Positions 1 to 8,836 of a DNA stretch of 64,000 nucleotides are shown piece by piece (position 1 is the stretch's first letter; each line of letters starts with the position of its first letter). Made by a program: the position numbers and the translations under genes. The stretch lies in the NCBI RefSeq assembly GCF_002915175.1, contig NZ_NXEJ01000013.1, positions 62,001-126,000 of the forward strand. The letters are read 5' to 3'. The notes under the pieces are model-generated. The model was not told the origin of the DNA. It made no database searches and saw only the letters and a list, made by a program, of their open reading frames with translations. The DNA is from Agrobacterium rosae (GTDB lineage: Bacteria; Pseudomonadota; Alphaproteobacteria; Rhizobiales; Rhizobiaceae).

Positions 1-1548
1 AGCTACACCAACCCCGAGCATGAAATTCTCGCGCGTGACGCAATCCGTGAGGCACTTGGGGAAGATACCCGTGTCAGCCTGTCCAGCGAGATTTGGCCGC
101 GGATGGGGGAATACGAGCGCACCATCGCCGCTGTTTTGAACGCTTTTGTAAAGCAGCGCATGGACGAATATCTGGGCGCTGTCGAAAGCTATGTGGCAAA
201 GCGGCTGCCGGGCTCTCACCTGTTCATCACCCGCTCGAATGGTGGTGCGATGTCCGCAGCAGAAGCTCGCGCCTTTCCGATCCACACATTGTTATCCGGA
301 CCGGCATCAGGCGTGACTGCTGCCGAATTTCTCGGCCGCTCGATCAAGGAAGATAACCTTCTGACCTTGGATATGGGTGGAACGAGTACCGACATTTCGC
401 TCATTCGTGAAGGTCGAGGCCAGACATCGAATTCGGCAGAAGTCGGCAATTTCCCCGTGATTCTCCCGGTTTCTGAGATCGAAGCAATCGGTGCGGGAGG
501 TGGTTCGATTATTGCCATGGACGGCTCCGCGTTGCGCGTTGGCCCCCGCAGTGCCGGTTCCTATCCAGGCCCCGCATGCTTCAGACGCGGTGGCGCCGAG
601 CCGGCACTTACCGACGCCTATCTTCTGTCGGGCTATTTGCCGGAAGCGCTTTTGGGCGGCGCCATGAAGCTCGACCGGGATGCTTCGGTCCGTGCGCTCA
701 CGCCTGTTGCCGAGCATCTAGGCATCGCTGTCGAAGCTGTCGCCGACATGGCGGTTACCATCGCAACATCAAACATGGTTGCTGGGGTCCTGCCATACCT
801 AGCCCGTAAAGGCGTTGATGCCGAAGACCTGACACTGCTTGTTTATGGCGGCGGCGGCGCGATCCACGGGCCGCTCGTTGCTAGCGAAATCGGCATTAAT
901 CGCATTCTTGTGCCTGCATCTCCCGCTGTCTTCTGCGCGCTCGGGGGGTTGGTGTCGGAACTCAGCGAAGATGTCTTGGCCAGCGTCCAAGGGCGCGTTC
1001 TGAGTGCGCAGGACGTGACTTCGACATTCGCTGACCTGGCCACGCAGGCGAAAGACTGGCTCTCTCGGCAGATTGAGTCGGAGAAGCTAGCGAGCGTTTC
1101 GATCGAGCACTGGGCCGAAATGCGTTATGCTGGTCAGTCATTCCAGATTGACGTTGAACTGCCTGAACAGGCGGTCCTGAATGCAGACTTTCTCGCCATG
1201 ATGGAGGCATTCCATACCGAGCATCTGCGGACTTTCAGCTACGCCAATCCTACGGGTGCCATTGAGTTTGTTGCCCTGCGTGTCCGAATTAACGGACGCC
1301 TGGCCGTTCCGCAAATGTCGATATCCACGAGGGAAGCAACTGGCACGGCTCATATTGCTACCCGGGACATGCGATTTAATGGCACCGTGTATCCGGCGAC
1401 AAAAGTCTATGAGCGTGACGCTCTGGGTCGCGACAGTCTCATCATCGGGCCGGCTGTCATCCAGCAGGTTACCGCGACGGTCGTGGTACCGCCCGACTAT
1501 TCTGCGCGCATCGATGCGTATGACAACATCATCATTTCCAAGGACTGA
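1..1548 (+). CDS. hyuA: Hydantoinase/oxoprolinase family protein, subunit A (5' end outside window)
   Basis: This is the C-terminal 515 residues of the ATP-dependent A subunit of the hydantoinase/5-oxoprolinase/acetone carboxylase family; the frame is open to the left edge, so the start is missing. The actin-like ATPase motif LTLDMGGTSTD lies near residue 120 of the visible part, followed by the glycine-rich EAIGAGGGSI and YGGGGAIHGP stretches typical of the family. The A subunit activates a cyclic amide or ketone with ATP and works in a cytoplasmic complex with the B subunit, which starts 4 bases after the stop. The real substrate (hydantoin, N-methylhydantoin, oxoproline, a lactam) cannot be read from the sequence. 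Confidence 0.9.
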   Translation, partial: SYTNPEHEILARDAIREALGEDTRVSLSSEIWPRMGEYERTIAAVLNAFVKQRMDEYLGAVESYVAKRLPGSHLFITRSNGGAMSAAEARAFPIHTLLSGPASGVTAAEFLGRSIKEDNLLTLDMGGTSTDISLIREGRGQTSNSAEVGNFPVILPVSEIEAIGAGGGSIIAMDGSALRVGPRSAGSYPGPACFRRGGAEPALTDAYLLSGYLPEALLGGAMKLDRDASVRALTPVAEHLGIAVEAVADMAVTIATSNMVAGVLPYLARKGVDAEDLTLLVYGGGGAIHGPLVASEIGINRILVPASPAVFCALGGLVSELSEDVLASVQGRVLSAQDVTSTFADLATQAKDWLSRQIESEKLASVSIEHWAEMRYAGQSFQIDVELPEQAVLNADFLAMMEAFHTEHLRTFSYANPTGAIEFVALRVRINGRLAVPQMSISTREATGTAHIATRDMRFNGTVYPATKVYERDALGRDSLIIGPAVIQQVTATVVVPPDYSARIDAYDNIIISKD

Positions 1549-1552
1549 AAAC

Positions 1553-3538
1553 ATGCGCGCTATTCGTACTATGGTTATGAACAATCGCTTCAAGGCAATT
1601 GTCGAAGAAGCTTCTGCTTGTGTTTACCGCACGGCCCGCACAACCTTCGTCAAGATCGTGCAGGACTATCAATGCGCGGTTGCCACGGCCGATGGCGACA
1701 TGTTCGCGTTTCCGGATCAGTCGGGTGTTAAGCAGTTCATCGGCGTTCCAATGGCTGCAACGATCAACAAGATCGGAAAGGAGAACTTCAAGCCCGGTGA
1801 TATTTTCATCACCAACGATCCGTTCGCCACGGAAGGTTTGTTGACCCATCTGATGGACCTCACGATGATCCGGCCCATCTTCTACAAAGGCGAACTGATT
1901 GCCTTTGGCTGGGCCTTCATTCACGCAACCGATATCGGTGGGGCGGTTCCCGGTAGTATTTCGCCTGCCTTCACGGAGGTTTTCCAGGAAGGCCTTCGTG
2001 TGCGTCCGATGCGGCTCTTTATCGACGACAAGCTGAATGAAGACGTCATGGGCCTCTACATGGACAACAGTCGGACACCAAAGGAGATTGCGGGTGATCT
2101 GGAGGCGATGGTCTCGGCAATGAAGAGCATTGACCGCAGGCTGACCGGTCTGTGCGACAGATATGGCGTCGAGGAAGTCAAGGCTGGCATGCAGGATGTG
2201 ATTGCCTACTCGGAAGAGAAAGCAAGGTCAGTCCTCGCGACTATTCCGAACGGCGAATACACATTCAGCGACTATCTTGAAATGGCGGGAGAAGGAAACC
2301 TCGTTCATGTAAGCGTCAAGCTCATCGTCAAGGACGGCAATATCGAGGTCGATTACACGGGAACAGATCCGCAGGTGCCGGCCGCTCATAACATTGTCAC
2401 CGGTTCCAAGACCCATCCGTACATCGTGCAGGCTCTGATCTCATTCGTCCTGACGCATGAGCCGCTGACGCCCTGGAACGCTGGTCTGATCCGCTCGATA
2501 AGGGGAAATGCACCCCTTGGAAGCCTCATCAACGCGGTCCATCCGGCATCAGGTGGCTCGCGCGCCGCGTCGGGCTGCCGAGTCTACGACTCGGTGATCG
2601 GATGCCTCAATCAAGCGCTCGACGGAGGTTTGGCTTCGTCGGGGTCTGGATCGGGCATCATCGTATTCTCCGGCCCGGATCCACGCACGGGTGCCAACCG
2701 TGTTACCGTCGTCAATCCAATCCCGGGAGGAAGTGGCGGTCGCAATGGCGCTGACGGCGTTGATGCGCTCGAACCGCGTAATGCCGCCTTGCTCAATGTA
2801 CCGGTGGAGATTACCGAGGCGGAAACCATGTTGGTGGTGCGGGCCTATCGCTCGCTTCCCGATAGCCGCGCAGCCGGTCAGTGGAATGGGGGCGCGTCTC
2901 AGGTCATCGAACTGGAAAATCGAGGTGAGGCTGGATCGATCAGTTGCCGGAATCTAAATCGCTTTCATTTTCAGCCTTGGGGGGTGTTCGGTGGCGAGGC
3001 CGGGCGGCTTGGCTTCACGAAGGTTAATCCTGGGAAGGAAACAGAACGGTCGGACGGAAAAATCACGGTTCTGCAGCTGGGCAAGGGTGAGGTTCTTCAG
3101 ATTACCAGCCCTTCGGGGGGCGGCTTCGGCAATCCGCTGAAGCGTAATCTCGACCTTCTCGAGGCCGATGTGCGAACGGAGATGGTGAGTCCTGAACGAG
3201 CGGAAGCCGTATACGGCGCTGTTTTCAAGCCTGATGGCTCGCTGGACAGGAATGCCACTGAGGCTAATCGGCGCGAACTCATGCAGACAGAGGTGCCTGA
3301 CATCACCTACGGCAAAAACCGTGACGATCACGACCGGGTTTGGCCGTATAAGGTCCGCCGTGAGCTTGCCACGAAGGCAATGAAGCTGGACATGAGATTG
3401 CGGTGGCCGATTGTCGATCGTGTGCAACGGAAAATGTTGGCGATCGGTAAGGAAGTCACGCTACCGGCTCTCGAAGAGGCGATTGAAGCCGAAGTATCTG
3501 CTCTTGGTGGTTCATCTTCCAAGTCGGCGCGTCCGTGA
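1553..3538 (+). CDS. hyuB: Hydantoinase B/oxoprolinase family protein, subunit B
   Basis: This 661-residue protein is the partner of the upstream A subunit and would carry out hydrolysis or ring opening of the ATP-activated substrate. Family features are the N-terminal NNRFKAIVEEAS helix, the FITNDPFATEGLLTHLMD segment near residue 85, the glycine-rich PGGSGGRNG loop, and SPSGGGFGNPL near the C-terminus. The frame is open much further upstream inside hyuA, but the ATG at 1553 sits 4 bases behind the hyuA stop and starts where family members start. The pair is clearly one translational unit. No frameshift or missing segment is seen. Confidence 0.88.
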   Translation: MRAIRTMVMNNRFKAIVEEASACVYRTARTTFVKIVQDYQCAVATADGDMFAFPDQSGVKQFIGVPMAATINKIGKENFKPGDIFITNDPFATEGLLTHLMDLTMIRPIFYKGELIAFGWAFIHATDIGGAVPGSISPAFTEVFQEGLRVRPMRLFIDDKLNEDVMGLYMDNSRTPKEIAGDLEAMVSAMKSIDRRLTGLCDRYGVEEVKAGMQDVIAYSEEKARSVLATIPNGEYTFSDYLEMAGEGNLVHVSVKLIVKDGNIEVDYTGTDPQVPAAHNIVTGSKTHPYIVQALISFVLTHEPLTPWNAGLIRSIRGNAPLGSLINAVHPASGGSRAASGCRVYDSVIGCLNQALDGGLASSGSGSGIIVFSGPDPRTGANRVTVVNPIPGGSGGRNGADGVDALEPRNAALLNVPVEITEAETMLVVRAYRSLPDSRAAGQWNGGASQVIELENRGEAGSISCRNLNRFHFQPWGVFGGEAGRLGFTKVNPGKETERSDGKITVLQLGKGEVLQITSPSGGGFGNPLKRNLDLLEADVRTEMVSPERAEAVYGAVFKPDGSLDRNATEANRRELMQTEVPDITYGKNRDDHDRVWPYKVRRELATKAMKLDMRLRWPIVDRVQRKMLAIGKEVTLPALEEAIEAEVSALGGSSSKSARP

Positions 3539-3710
3539 GTCTACCTCAAGGGGGTCGCCTCAATTGCAGCCGAGGGGGAAGATCCGAGACGATCCGGCTT
3601 CCACGGTTAATGCTCTGGATCGGCGATCTCTATGTCTTTCGGGCCAACTCGGCATTGCCATAGGACTAAGACAACGGCAACGTACCGGAATATGCAGAAA
3701 TTTAAGCTAC

Positions 3711-3736
3711 GAAACTCCGGCTCTGACCGGAGTTTC
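3711..3736. terminator. Strong hairpin downstream of hyuB
   Basis: A perfect 10-base stem (GAAACTCCGG / CCGGAGTTTC) with a 6-base loop lies in the 294-base gap between hyuB and the asparaginase gene. There is no long T run, so it may be an imperfect terminator or an RNA-processing hairpin. The rest of the gap shows no gene. Confidence 0.45.
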
Positions 3737-3832
3737 TGGTGACTGTATGCGAGGGGTTGCGTGTGGGTATCGATTACCCCTCAAGGCGACGTGAGTATTG
3801 GGCTGTGATAAACTTAAGTATGCAAAACCAAG

Positions 3833-4846
3833 ATGATCAAAATGAAGAACGACGATAGGCTGCCTCGCATTGTTGTCGTTGCCACCGGGGGCACAATAGC
3901 GGGTAGCGGTGCCACGCGGACGCAGATGACTGGCTACAAGACAGGATCTGTGATGGTAGAAAACTTGATAGCCTCGGTTCCTGAAATCGGGCAAATCGCC
4001 GACATCCATGGTGAACAGTTTCTGCAGATTGGGAGCAATGAGATCACCACTGCGGACTGGATCGAATTAGCCCGGCGCGTCAACGAATTGCTTGGCAAAA
4101 CAGAGCTAGATGGTGTTGTAATTACCCACGGAACTGGAACGCTGGAGGAAACGGCGTTCTTTTTGAATCTGGTTATAAAATCTGAAAAGCCTGTCGTGCT
4201 TGTGGGCTCCATGCGGCCGGCGACGGCTTTGAGCGCAGATGGTCCGTTGAACCTCCTTAATGCTGTTCAGGTCGCTGCAGACAAGAACGCTTCAGCTAGA
4301 GGTGTTCTCGTCGTCATGAATAATGAAATCAACGGTGCCAGAGACGTTACGAAATCGAGTACGATGAACGTTGCGACATTCCGATCGCCTGATATGGGAT
4401 GCTTGGGTTACGTAGTTGACGGACAACCGACCTTTTATCGACAGACCACCAGGAGGCACACCGGCCGGTCAGAGTTCAGCCTGTCTGATTTTACGAGCCT
4501 GCCTTACGTCAAGATTATCTATGGTCATGCTGGCGACGATCGTCTCTTTGTAGATGCTGCGGTTGCAGCGGGGGTAGAGGGTCTGATTTACGCGGGGTCA
4601 GGAAATGCAGCCATTGCAACCCGCGCAGAAGCTGGCCTCAATGACGCGAGAAAGGCAGGCTTGGTTGTTGTCAGAAGTTCTCGCGCTGGTTCCGGGCCAG
4701 TCTTCAAGTCGATACCGCGCTGGGATGAGGAAAGTTTTCTTAAATCTGATACGTTGAGCCCGCACAAAGCCCGCATCTTGCTGATGTTGGCCTTGAGCAA
4801 GACCAAAGATCTAAAAGAAATACAACGCATGTTTAACGAGTATTGA
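3833..4846 (+). CDS. Type II L-asparaginase homologue with altered active site
   Basis: This 337-residue protein aligns along its whole length with bacterial type II L-asparaginases, which hydrolyse asparagine to aspartate and ammonia. Visible motifs are ATGGTIAGSG (residues 18-27, nucleophile Thr21), Tyr35, the IGS motif with Ser68, VVITHGTGT (95-103) and the ARDVTK lysine. No signal peptide is seen, so it is probably cytoplasmic. The second-motif aspartate that follows the catalytic threonine in E. coli AnsB (Asp90) is glycine here (Gly102), and the AnsB Gln59 position is Asn69. This suggests a changed substrate or lost activity. A start at 3842 is also possible. Confidence 0.85.
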   Translation: MIKMKNDDRLPRIVVVATGGTIAGSGATRTQMTGYKTGSVMVENLIASVPEIGQIADIHGEQFLQIGSNEITTADWIELARRVNELLGKTELDGVVITHGTGTLEETAFFLNLVIKSEKPVVLVGSMRPATALSADGPLNLLNAVQVAADKNASARGVLVVMNNEINGARDVTKSSTMNVATFRSPDMGCLGYVVDGQPTFYRQTTRRHTGRSEFSLSDFTSLPYVKIIYGHAGDDRLFVDAAVAAGVEGLIYAGSGNAAIATRAEAGLNDARKAGLVVVRSSRAGSGPVFKSIPRWDEESFLKSDTLSPHKARILLMLALSKTKDLKEIQRMFNEY

Positions 4847-4923
4847 GTCTCTCAATCAAGGATATCTTGGCCATCAGAATGTCTACGCCAAAATAAGCTC
4901 TCTTTTGGCAGTCGAATCGCAAT

Positions 4924-5880
4924 TTATACCAAGGCATCGAGTGGCCGGCAGACAAGTTCGGCGTATTCGATAAACGGAGCAATGCCCGGAGCCGGACTGT
5001 CCGCACGCCAGACTACTCCAAGGATCAACTCGGTCGTTAAATCCTCAACCTGCCGGAGCACCACATTCCCATCCGAGATGTTTCTCACCCACGATGGAAG
5101 AAATGTGACGCCGACCCCCGCTGACGCCAGCGCCAGTGCCGCAGACGTTGTGGAGGCAGATATCCTGTTGTCAATCTCTACTCCTGCATGCAGAACCATT
5201 TGATGTACTTCTTCGAAGCCCGAAATTTCAAATCGCTTCAGTGTAAAACACCGATGCCCAACAAAATCCTCAAGATGTAAGCTCGTAGCGTTGGCGAGAT
5301 CCGATTGTTTTGGAATGACAGCCAAAAACCGCTCGGATATCAGTGGCTTGAAGCGCAAGAAATTGACGTTAGAGGGGGCGCGCATCAACCCGACGTGGTA
5401 ATCACCATGTTCCAACAGTCTGACGAGTTCCGTTGAATCGCAGATCTTTACGTCAAGGCCTGTTTTTGGGCGGCCTGCACAAAATCGTCTCAATATGAGA
5501 GGCAGCAAGCGGTAAGCTGCCGGACCGATCGTTGCAATGTTGAGCTGTTCGTCGCCGGGCGACACTCCGCCTGCTGCTATTCGTGAAAGCAGTGTTGCTT
5601 CGTCTAGTTTGATCAGAATGTCGCGAGCGAGAGGCAAGAAAGTTTTACCGGCTTCGGTGAGTTCTACGTTCCTCGTGGAGCGAAGGAAAAGCGGTACGCC
5701 CACTTCTGATTCAAGGCGCCTGATGCGTTGGCTGAGGGTTGACTGGGTCAGCCTCAACCGCACTGCCGCCCGCCCGAAATGCAATTCTTCGGCTACGGCG
5801 ACAAATCCCTTTACACTCCACAGATCGAGTGGGTGGTTGCGATCAACTGAAAAACCGTTGGCAATCTTATCATTTCCCAT
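4924..5880 (-). CDS. LysR family transcriptional regulator
   Basis: This is a LysR-type regulator of about 318 residues: an N-terminal winged helix-turn-helix (FVAVAEELHFGRAAVRLRLT, then QSTLSQRIRRLE) followed by a periplasmic-binding-like effector domain. It is transcribed away from the ABC transporter operon, the usual layout when a LysR protein controls the neighbouring operon and itself. The ATG at 5880 is chosen because the DNA-binding domain begins shortly after it and a weak GAGAA ribosome site precedes it; the frame is open further up (ATG at 5952, TTG at 5973). The effector is unknown. Confidence 0.87.
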   Translation of the reverse strand: MGNDKIANGFSVDRNHPLDLWSVKGFVAVAEELHFGRAAVRLRLTQSTLSQRIRRLESEVGVPLFLRSTRNVELTEAGKTFLPLARDILIKLDEATLLSRIAAGGVSPGDEQLNIATIGPAAYRLLPLILRRFCAGRPKTGLDVKICDSTELVRLLEHGDYHVGLMRAPSNVNFLRFKPLISERFLAVIPKQSDLANATSLHLEDFVGHRCFTLKRFEISGFEEVHQMVLHAGVEIDNRISASTTSAALALASAGVGVTFLPSWVRNISDGNVVLRQVEDLTTELILGVVWRADSPAPGIAPFIEYAELVCRPLDALV

Positions 5881-5977
5881 CGTGAAGGTTCTCGCGTCTT
5901 CGTGATTGAACTGGAGCGGCCCGTGATCTGGCGATGTCTCGGATGCCACCATAGGCGGATAGCGCCGCTTCAACGAC

Positions 5978-5994
5978 TATCGTATTATGCGATA
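5978..5994. promoter_or_regulatory. Candidate LysR operator
   Basis: In the divergent gap between the LysR gene and the transporter operon there is a 17-base dyad, TATCG-N7-CGATA, that contains a T-N11-A core as expected for LysR-type binding sites. It is the only good dyad in this gap. Binding by the neighbouring regulator is inferred. Confidence 0.45.
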
Positions 5995-6084
5995 TTTCCA
6001 CTCAATCAGTGCTTTTTCAACTTAGACCGACTTTCACGCGCGTACTAATCTGCTTGAGCAACAAAAAAAGGGGAATGTGTTCAA

Positions 6085-7128
6085 ATGAAAATTGCAAAAT
6101 ACACGACTTGTTTGGTCGGGCTCATGATGGGGCTGGGCAGTACCGCTGCGCTGTCGCAGGATCTGATCGTGAATGGTCAGGGTGGTCCGTATGAAGAACT
6201 CATCCAGGAGGCAATTATCAAGCCGTTTATGGCTGAGACCGGCCTTAAAGTTCTGTATGATCCGGTGGGATCTGCCTCGCAAGACTATGCTAAAATCAAG
6301 GCCTCCCGAGGTTATCCAGGCTGGGACGTTAACGTGATGACGGCGGCTCAGTCCCTTGATGGGTGCAAGGACGGGCTACTGGAGCGGATCACACCGGAGA
6401 AAGTGCCAAATCTTGCGTCTATCGACCCCGGCGTACGCGAACTTGCCGGGAAGTGCGGGGCGGTGCACGAGCTGCAGTATGTCGCTCTATTGTATCGCAC
6501 CGACAAGCTCAATCCGGCCCCCACGTCCTGGAACGTGCTGGCGGACTCCAAGCTTGAGGGCAAGATTGTCTTGCCGGTTTTCAGCAATGCAATGGCAGCT
6601 CAAATGCTGCAGGTATTCTCTGCGGCCGCTGGTAATGACCCCAACGATGTCGATCCCGGTTTCAAGAAAATGGTCGAGTTGGCGCCGCGTGCTCTGGCTT
6701 TCGGCGAGACATCGGCGTTGATGGATCCGTATATTCGCCAGGGAGAAGCCTGGGCTATGCCTTTTTACAGCGGCCGTTCTGCGCTGATGAAGGCTGAAGG
6801 CGTGCCTGTTGATTTTATTATACCGAAGGAAGGCACCGTCCCGCTCGTGGCCACCCTCAATGTACCTGCCAATGCGGAGCACAAGGAGGCAGCGTACAAA
6901 TTCATCAACTACTGGCTCAGCAAGACCGGCCAGGAAAACTGGGCGCAAGCGTATCAGGTTGGTACGGCGCGCGCTGATGTTGAGCTGCCGGCGGAATTCC
7001 GCAAGAACCAGATCACCACCCGAGAAGACATCCAGAAGCTGATACTACCGAATATGGCAGTGATGGCGACCCGTATACCACAGTGGGGCGATCGTTGGGA
7101 ACGTGAAGTCGTTCCCGCTGCAAGGTAA
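6085..7128 (+). CDS. ABC transporter substrate-binding protein, polyamine type
   Basis: This 347-residue protein is a periplasmic binding protein of the PotD/PotF-like class. It begins with a signal peptide (residues 1-25: basic start, hydrophobic stretch, likely cut after TAALSQ) and continues into LIVNGQGGPYEELIQE and later MPFYSGRSALMKAEGV, as in spermidine/putrescine and ferric-type binders. It captures the substrate and hands it to the two permeases encoded next, 12 bases downstream. It heads an operon of importer genes under the divergent LysR regulator. The ligand cannot be read from the sequence; the neighbouring hydantoinase and asparaginase genes suggest a nitrogen compound. Confidence 0.87.
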   Translation: MKIAKYTTCLVGLMMGLGSTAALSQDLIVNGQGGPYEELIQEAIIKPFMAETGLKVLYDPVGSASQDYAKIKASRGYPGWDVNVMTAAQSLDGCKDGLLERITPEKVPNLASIDPGVRELAGKCGAVHELQYVALLYRTDKLNPAPTSWNVLADSKLEGKIVLPVFSNAMAAQMLQVFSAAAGNDPNDVDPGFKKMVELAPRALAFGETSALMDPYIRQGEAWAMPFYSGRSALMKAEGVPVDFIIPKEGTVPLVATLNVPANAEHKEAAYKFINYWLSKTGQENWAQAYQVGTARADVELPAEFRKNQITTREDIQKLILPNMAVMATRIPQWGDRWEREVVPAAR

Positions 7129-7140
7129 GGTGGTTCCACC

Positions 7141-8025
7141 ATGGTAACAACCCATTCAATTTCTGCGGCAACAAAGGGCCGCAGATCCCTTCACCTTGGC
7201 GGCTACTTGCCGCTGATCCCGCCGGTTACAATTCTGCTTCTTTTCTTTGCGCTGCCTGTCGGCATGATGATCGGACTAAGTCTGCAGTCAACAGTTACGG
7301 GCACCTTTGGTCTGCAACAGTATCACGATTTTTTCACTGACGATCTGGCTCTGGACGGATTGCGACGTACGCTTGTTTTATCGGGGATTGTGGCACTCTG
7401 TGTAACCACAATGGCCTATCCTATTGCCTACTACCTGGCGCGCTCGACATCTCGTTGGAGAGCCGTTGTATTTGGCATTGCCATCGCTCCGGAACTTGCG
7501 GGCGTGGTGCTACGTACTTACGGCTGGTTGGTAATTCTCGAGAAGAACGGCTTTATCAACAATACGTTGATTTGGATGGGTCTAATTCAGAGCCCTCTTC
7601 CTCTGATGAACAATATGTTCGGAGCGGTTGTTGGTTTGACCCATGTGCTCCTGCCCTTTGGTATCCTGTCGCTTTTGACCAGCTTACAGGGCGTTGATCG
7701 TAATCTGGAAAAGGCCGCGCAAATTCTGGGTGCATCCCGGTTGTCCGTTTTGCGTTATGTTGTTCTCCCTCTCTCCTTGCCCGGCATCATAAGCTCTTTC
7801 TTGATCGCCTTCACCCTGTCCGCGAGCGCTTATGCGACGCCGGCGCTCTTGGGTGGAATGAAGTTCAGGGTGCTTGCTACGATGATTTACCACGAGGTGA
7901 TGGTTGTGGTGGATTGGCCCGCTGCTGCTGCGATGGCAATTGTTCTGCTGGCAATTGTGCTGTGCATCGCCTTTATCAGTGCACGTGCCGAAAATCGCAT
8001 TGTCAGCAGATTGCATGTGAGGTGA
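7141..8025 (+). CDS. ABC transporter permease (PotB-like)
   Basis: This 294-residue inner-membrane protein has about six transmembrane helices and the EAA loop EKAAQILGASRLSVLRYVVLPLSLPG (about residues 191-216) that contacts the ATPase. It pairs with the next permease to form the channel of a polyamine-type importer. The ATG at 7141 has an AAGGTGG ribosome site. It lies second in the binding protein-permease-permease-ATPase operon. Confidence 0.87.
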   Translation: MVTTHSISAATKGRRSLHLGGYLPLIPPVTILLLFFALPVGMMIGLSLQSTVTGTFGLQQYHDFFTDDLALDGLRRTLVLSGIVALCVTTMAYPIAYYLARSTSRWRAVVFGIAIAPELAGVVLRTYGWLVILEKNGFINNTLIWMGLIQSPLPLMNNMFGAVVGLTHVLLPFGILSLLTSLQGVDRNLEKAAQILGASRLSVLRYVVLPLSLPGIISSFLIAFTLSASAYATPALLGGMKFRVLATMIYHEVMVVVDWPAAAAMAIVLLAIVLCIAFISARAENRIVSRLHVR

Positions 8026-8029
8026 GGTG

Positions 8030-8836
8030 ATGAGCAGATTCGTTTTACCTGGCCTCTATTGGCTGTTTTTCTCGCTGATTGTTCTCTTCATCGCACTGCC
8101 ACTTGTAGTGGTAGTGGCCGCCTCGTTCAGCCCGACGAGCAAGGTCACTTTCGAGTTCTGGACCTGGACTTTCGATTGGTTCCGGAAACTGTGGACGCCA
8201 AGATGGATTGATCCTTTCATCCTCAGTGTAAAAGTAGCCGCGCTTGTAGCGGTGATCACCGGAACGTTGGCGTCGCTTGGCGCCTACGCAGTAGCATATC
8301 GCAGGGTGCCGGGTCATACCGCCATCATGTCGTTTTTGTTGTCGCCCCTTGCGGTGCCTCAGATCGTCAAAGGCGTGGCAATCGTCTTGTTTTTCTCCTC
8401 TGCTGGTTTGTATCGATATCTGGGCTTTCCCGGGTTGGTCCTCGCCCATGTGATTTTGACGATGCCCTTTGCCGTAAGGATGATCGTCACATCGATCTAT
8501 AATTTTGACAAGAACCTCGACCGGGCTGCTCAAATTTTGGGTGCGAATAAGTTTCAGCGCATTTTCTACGTGCTGTTGCCGCTGATCAAACCGGGCATTT
8601 TTTCGGGCATGACTTTTGCCTTCGTCCTCTCGTTCAATGATGTGCCCTTGTCCCTTTTTCTCGCTCGTCCGGGTGAAGTGCCGCTGCCCATCAAGGTGAT
8701 CGAATACTTCCAATATGGCCTTGATCCCGTTTTGGCCGCAGTCAATGTCGCTTCCCTTCTCTTCCTTCTCGCAGTGATCTTTCTGTTCGAGCGGATTGGT
8801 GGGTTCTCGGCACAAATCCACGGAGGCAGCAAATGA
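8030..8836 (+). CDS. ABC transporter permease (PotC-like)
   Basis: This 268-residue inner-membrane permease is the second half of the channel. It carries the EAA loop DRAAQILGANKFQRIFYVLLPLIKPG and about six membrane helices. The start is taken as the ATG at 8030 rather than the GTG just before it, because GAGGTGAGG-like purines precede it by the right distance. It follows the first permease by 4 bases and overlaps the ATPase gene by 4 bases (ATGA), so the genes are translationally coupled. Confidence 0.86.
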   Translation: MSRFVLPGLYWLFFSLIVLFIALPLVVVVAASFSPTSKVTFEFWTWTFDWFRKLWTPRWIDPFILSVKVAALVAVITGTLASLGAYAVAYRRVPGHTAIMSFLLSPLAVPQIVKGVAIVLFFSSAGLYRYLGFPGLVLAHVILTMPFAVRMIVTSIYNFDKNLDRAAQILGANKFQRIFYVLLPLIKPGIFSGMTFAFVLSFNDVPLSLFLARPGEVPLPIKVIEYFQYGLDPVLAAVNVASLLFLLAVIFLFERIGGFSAQIHGGSK

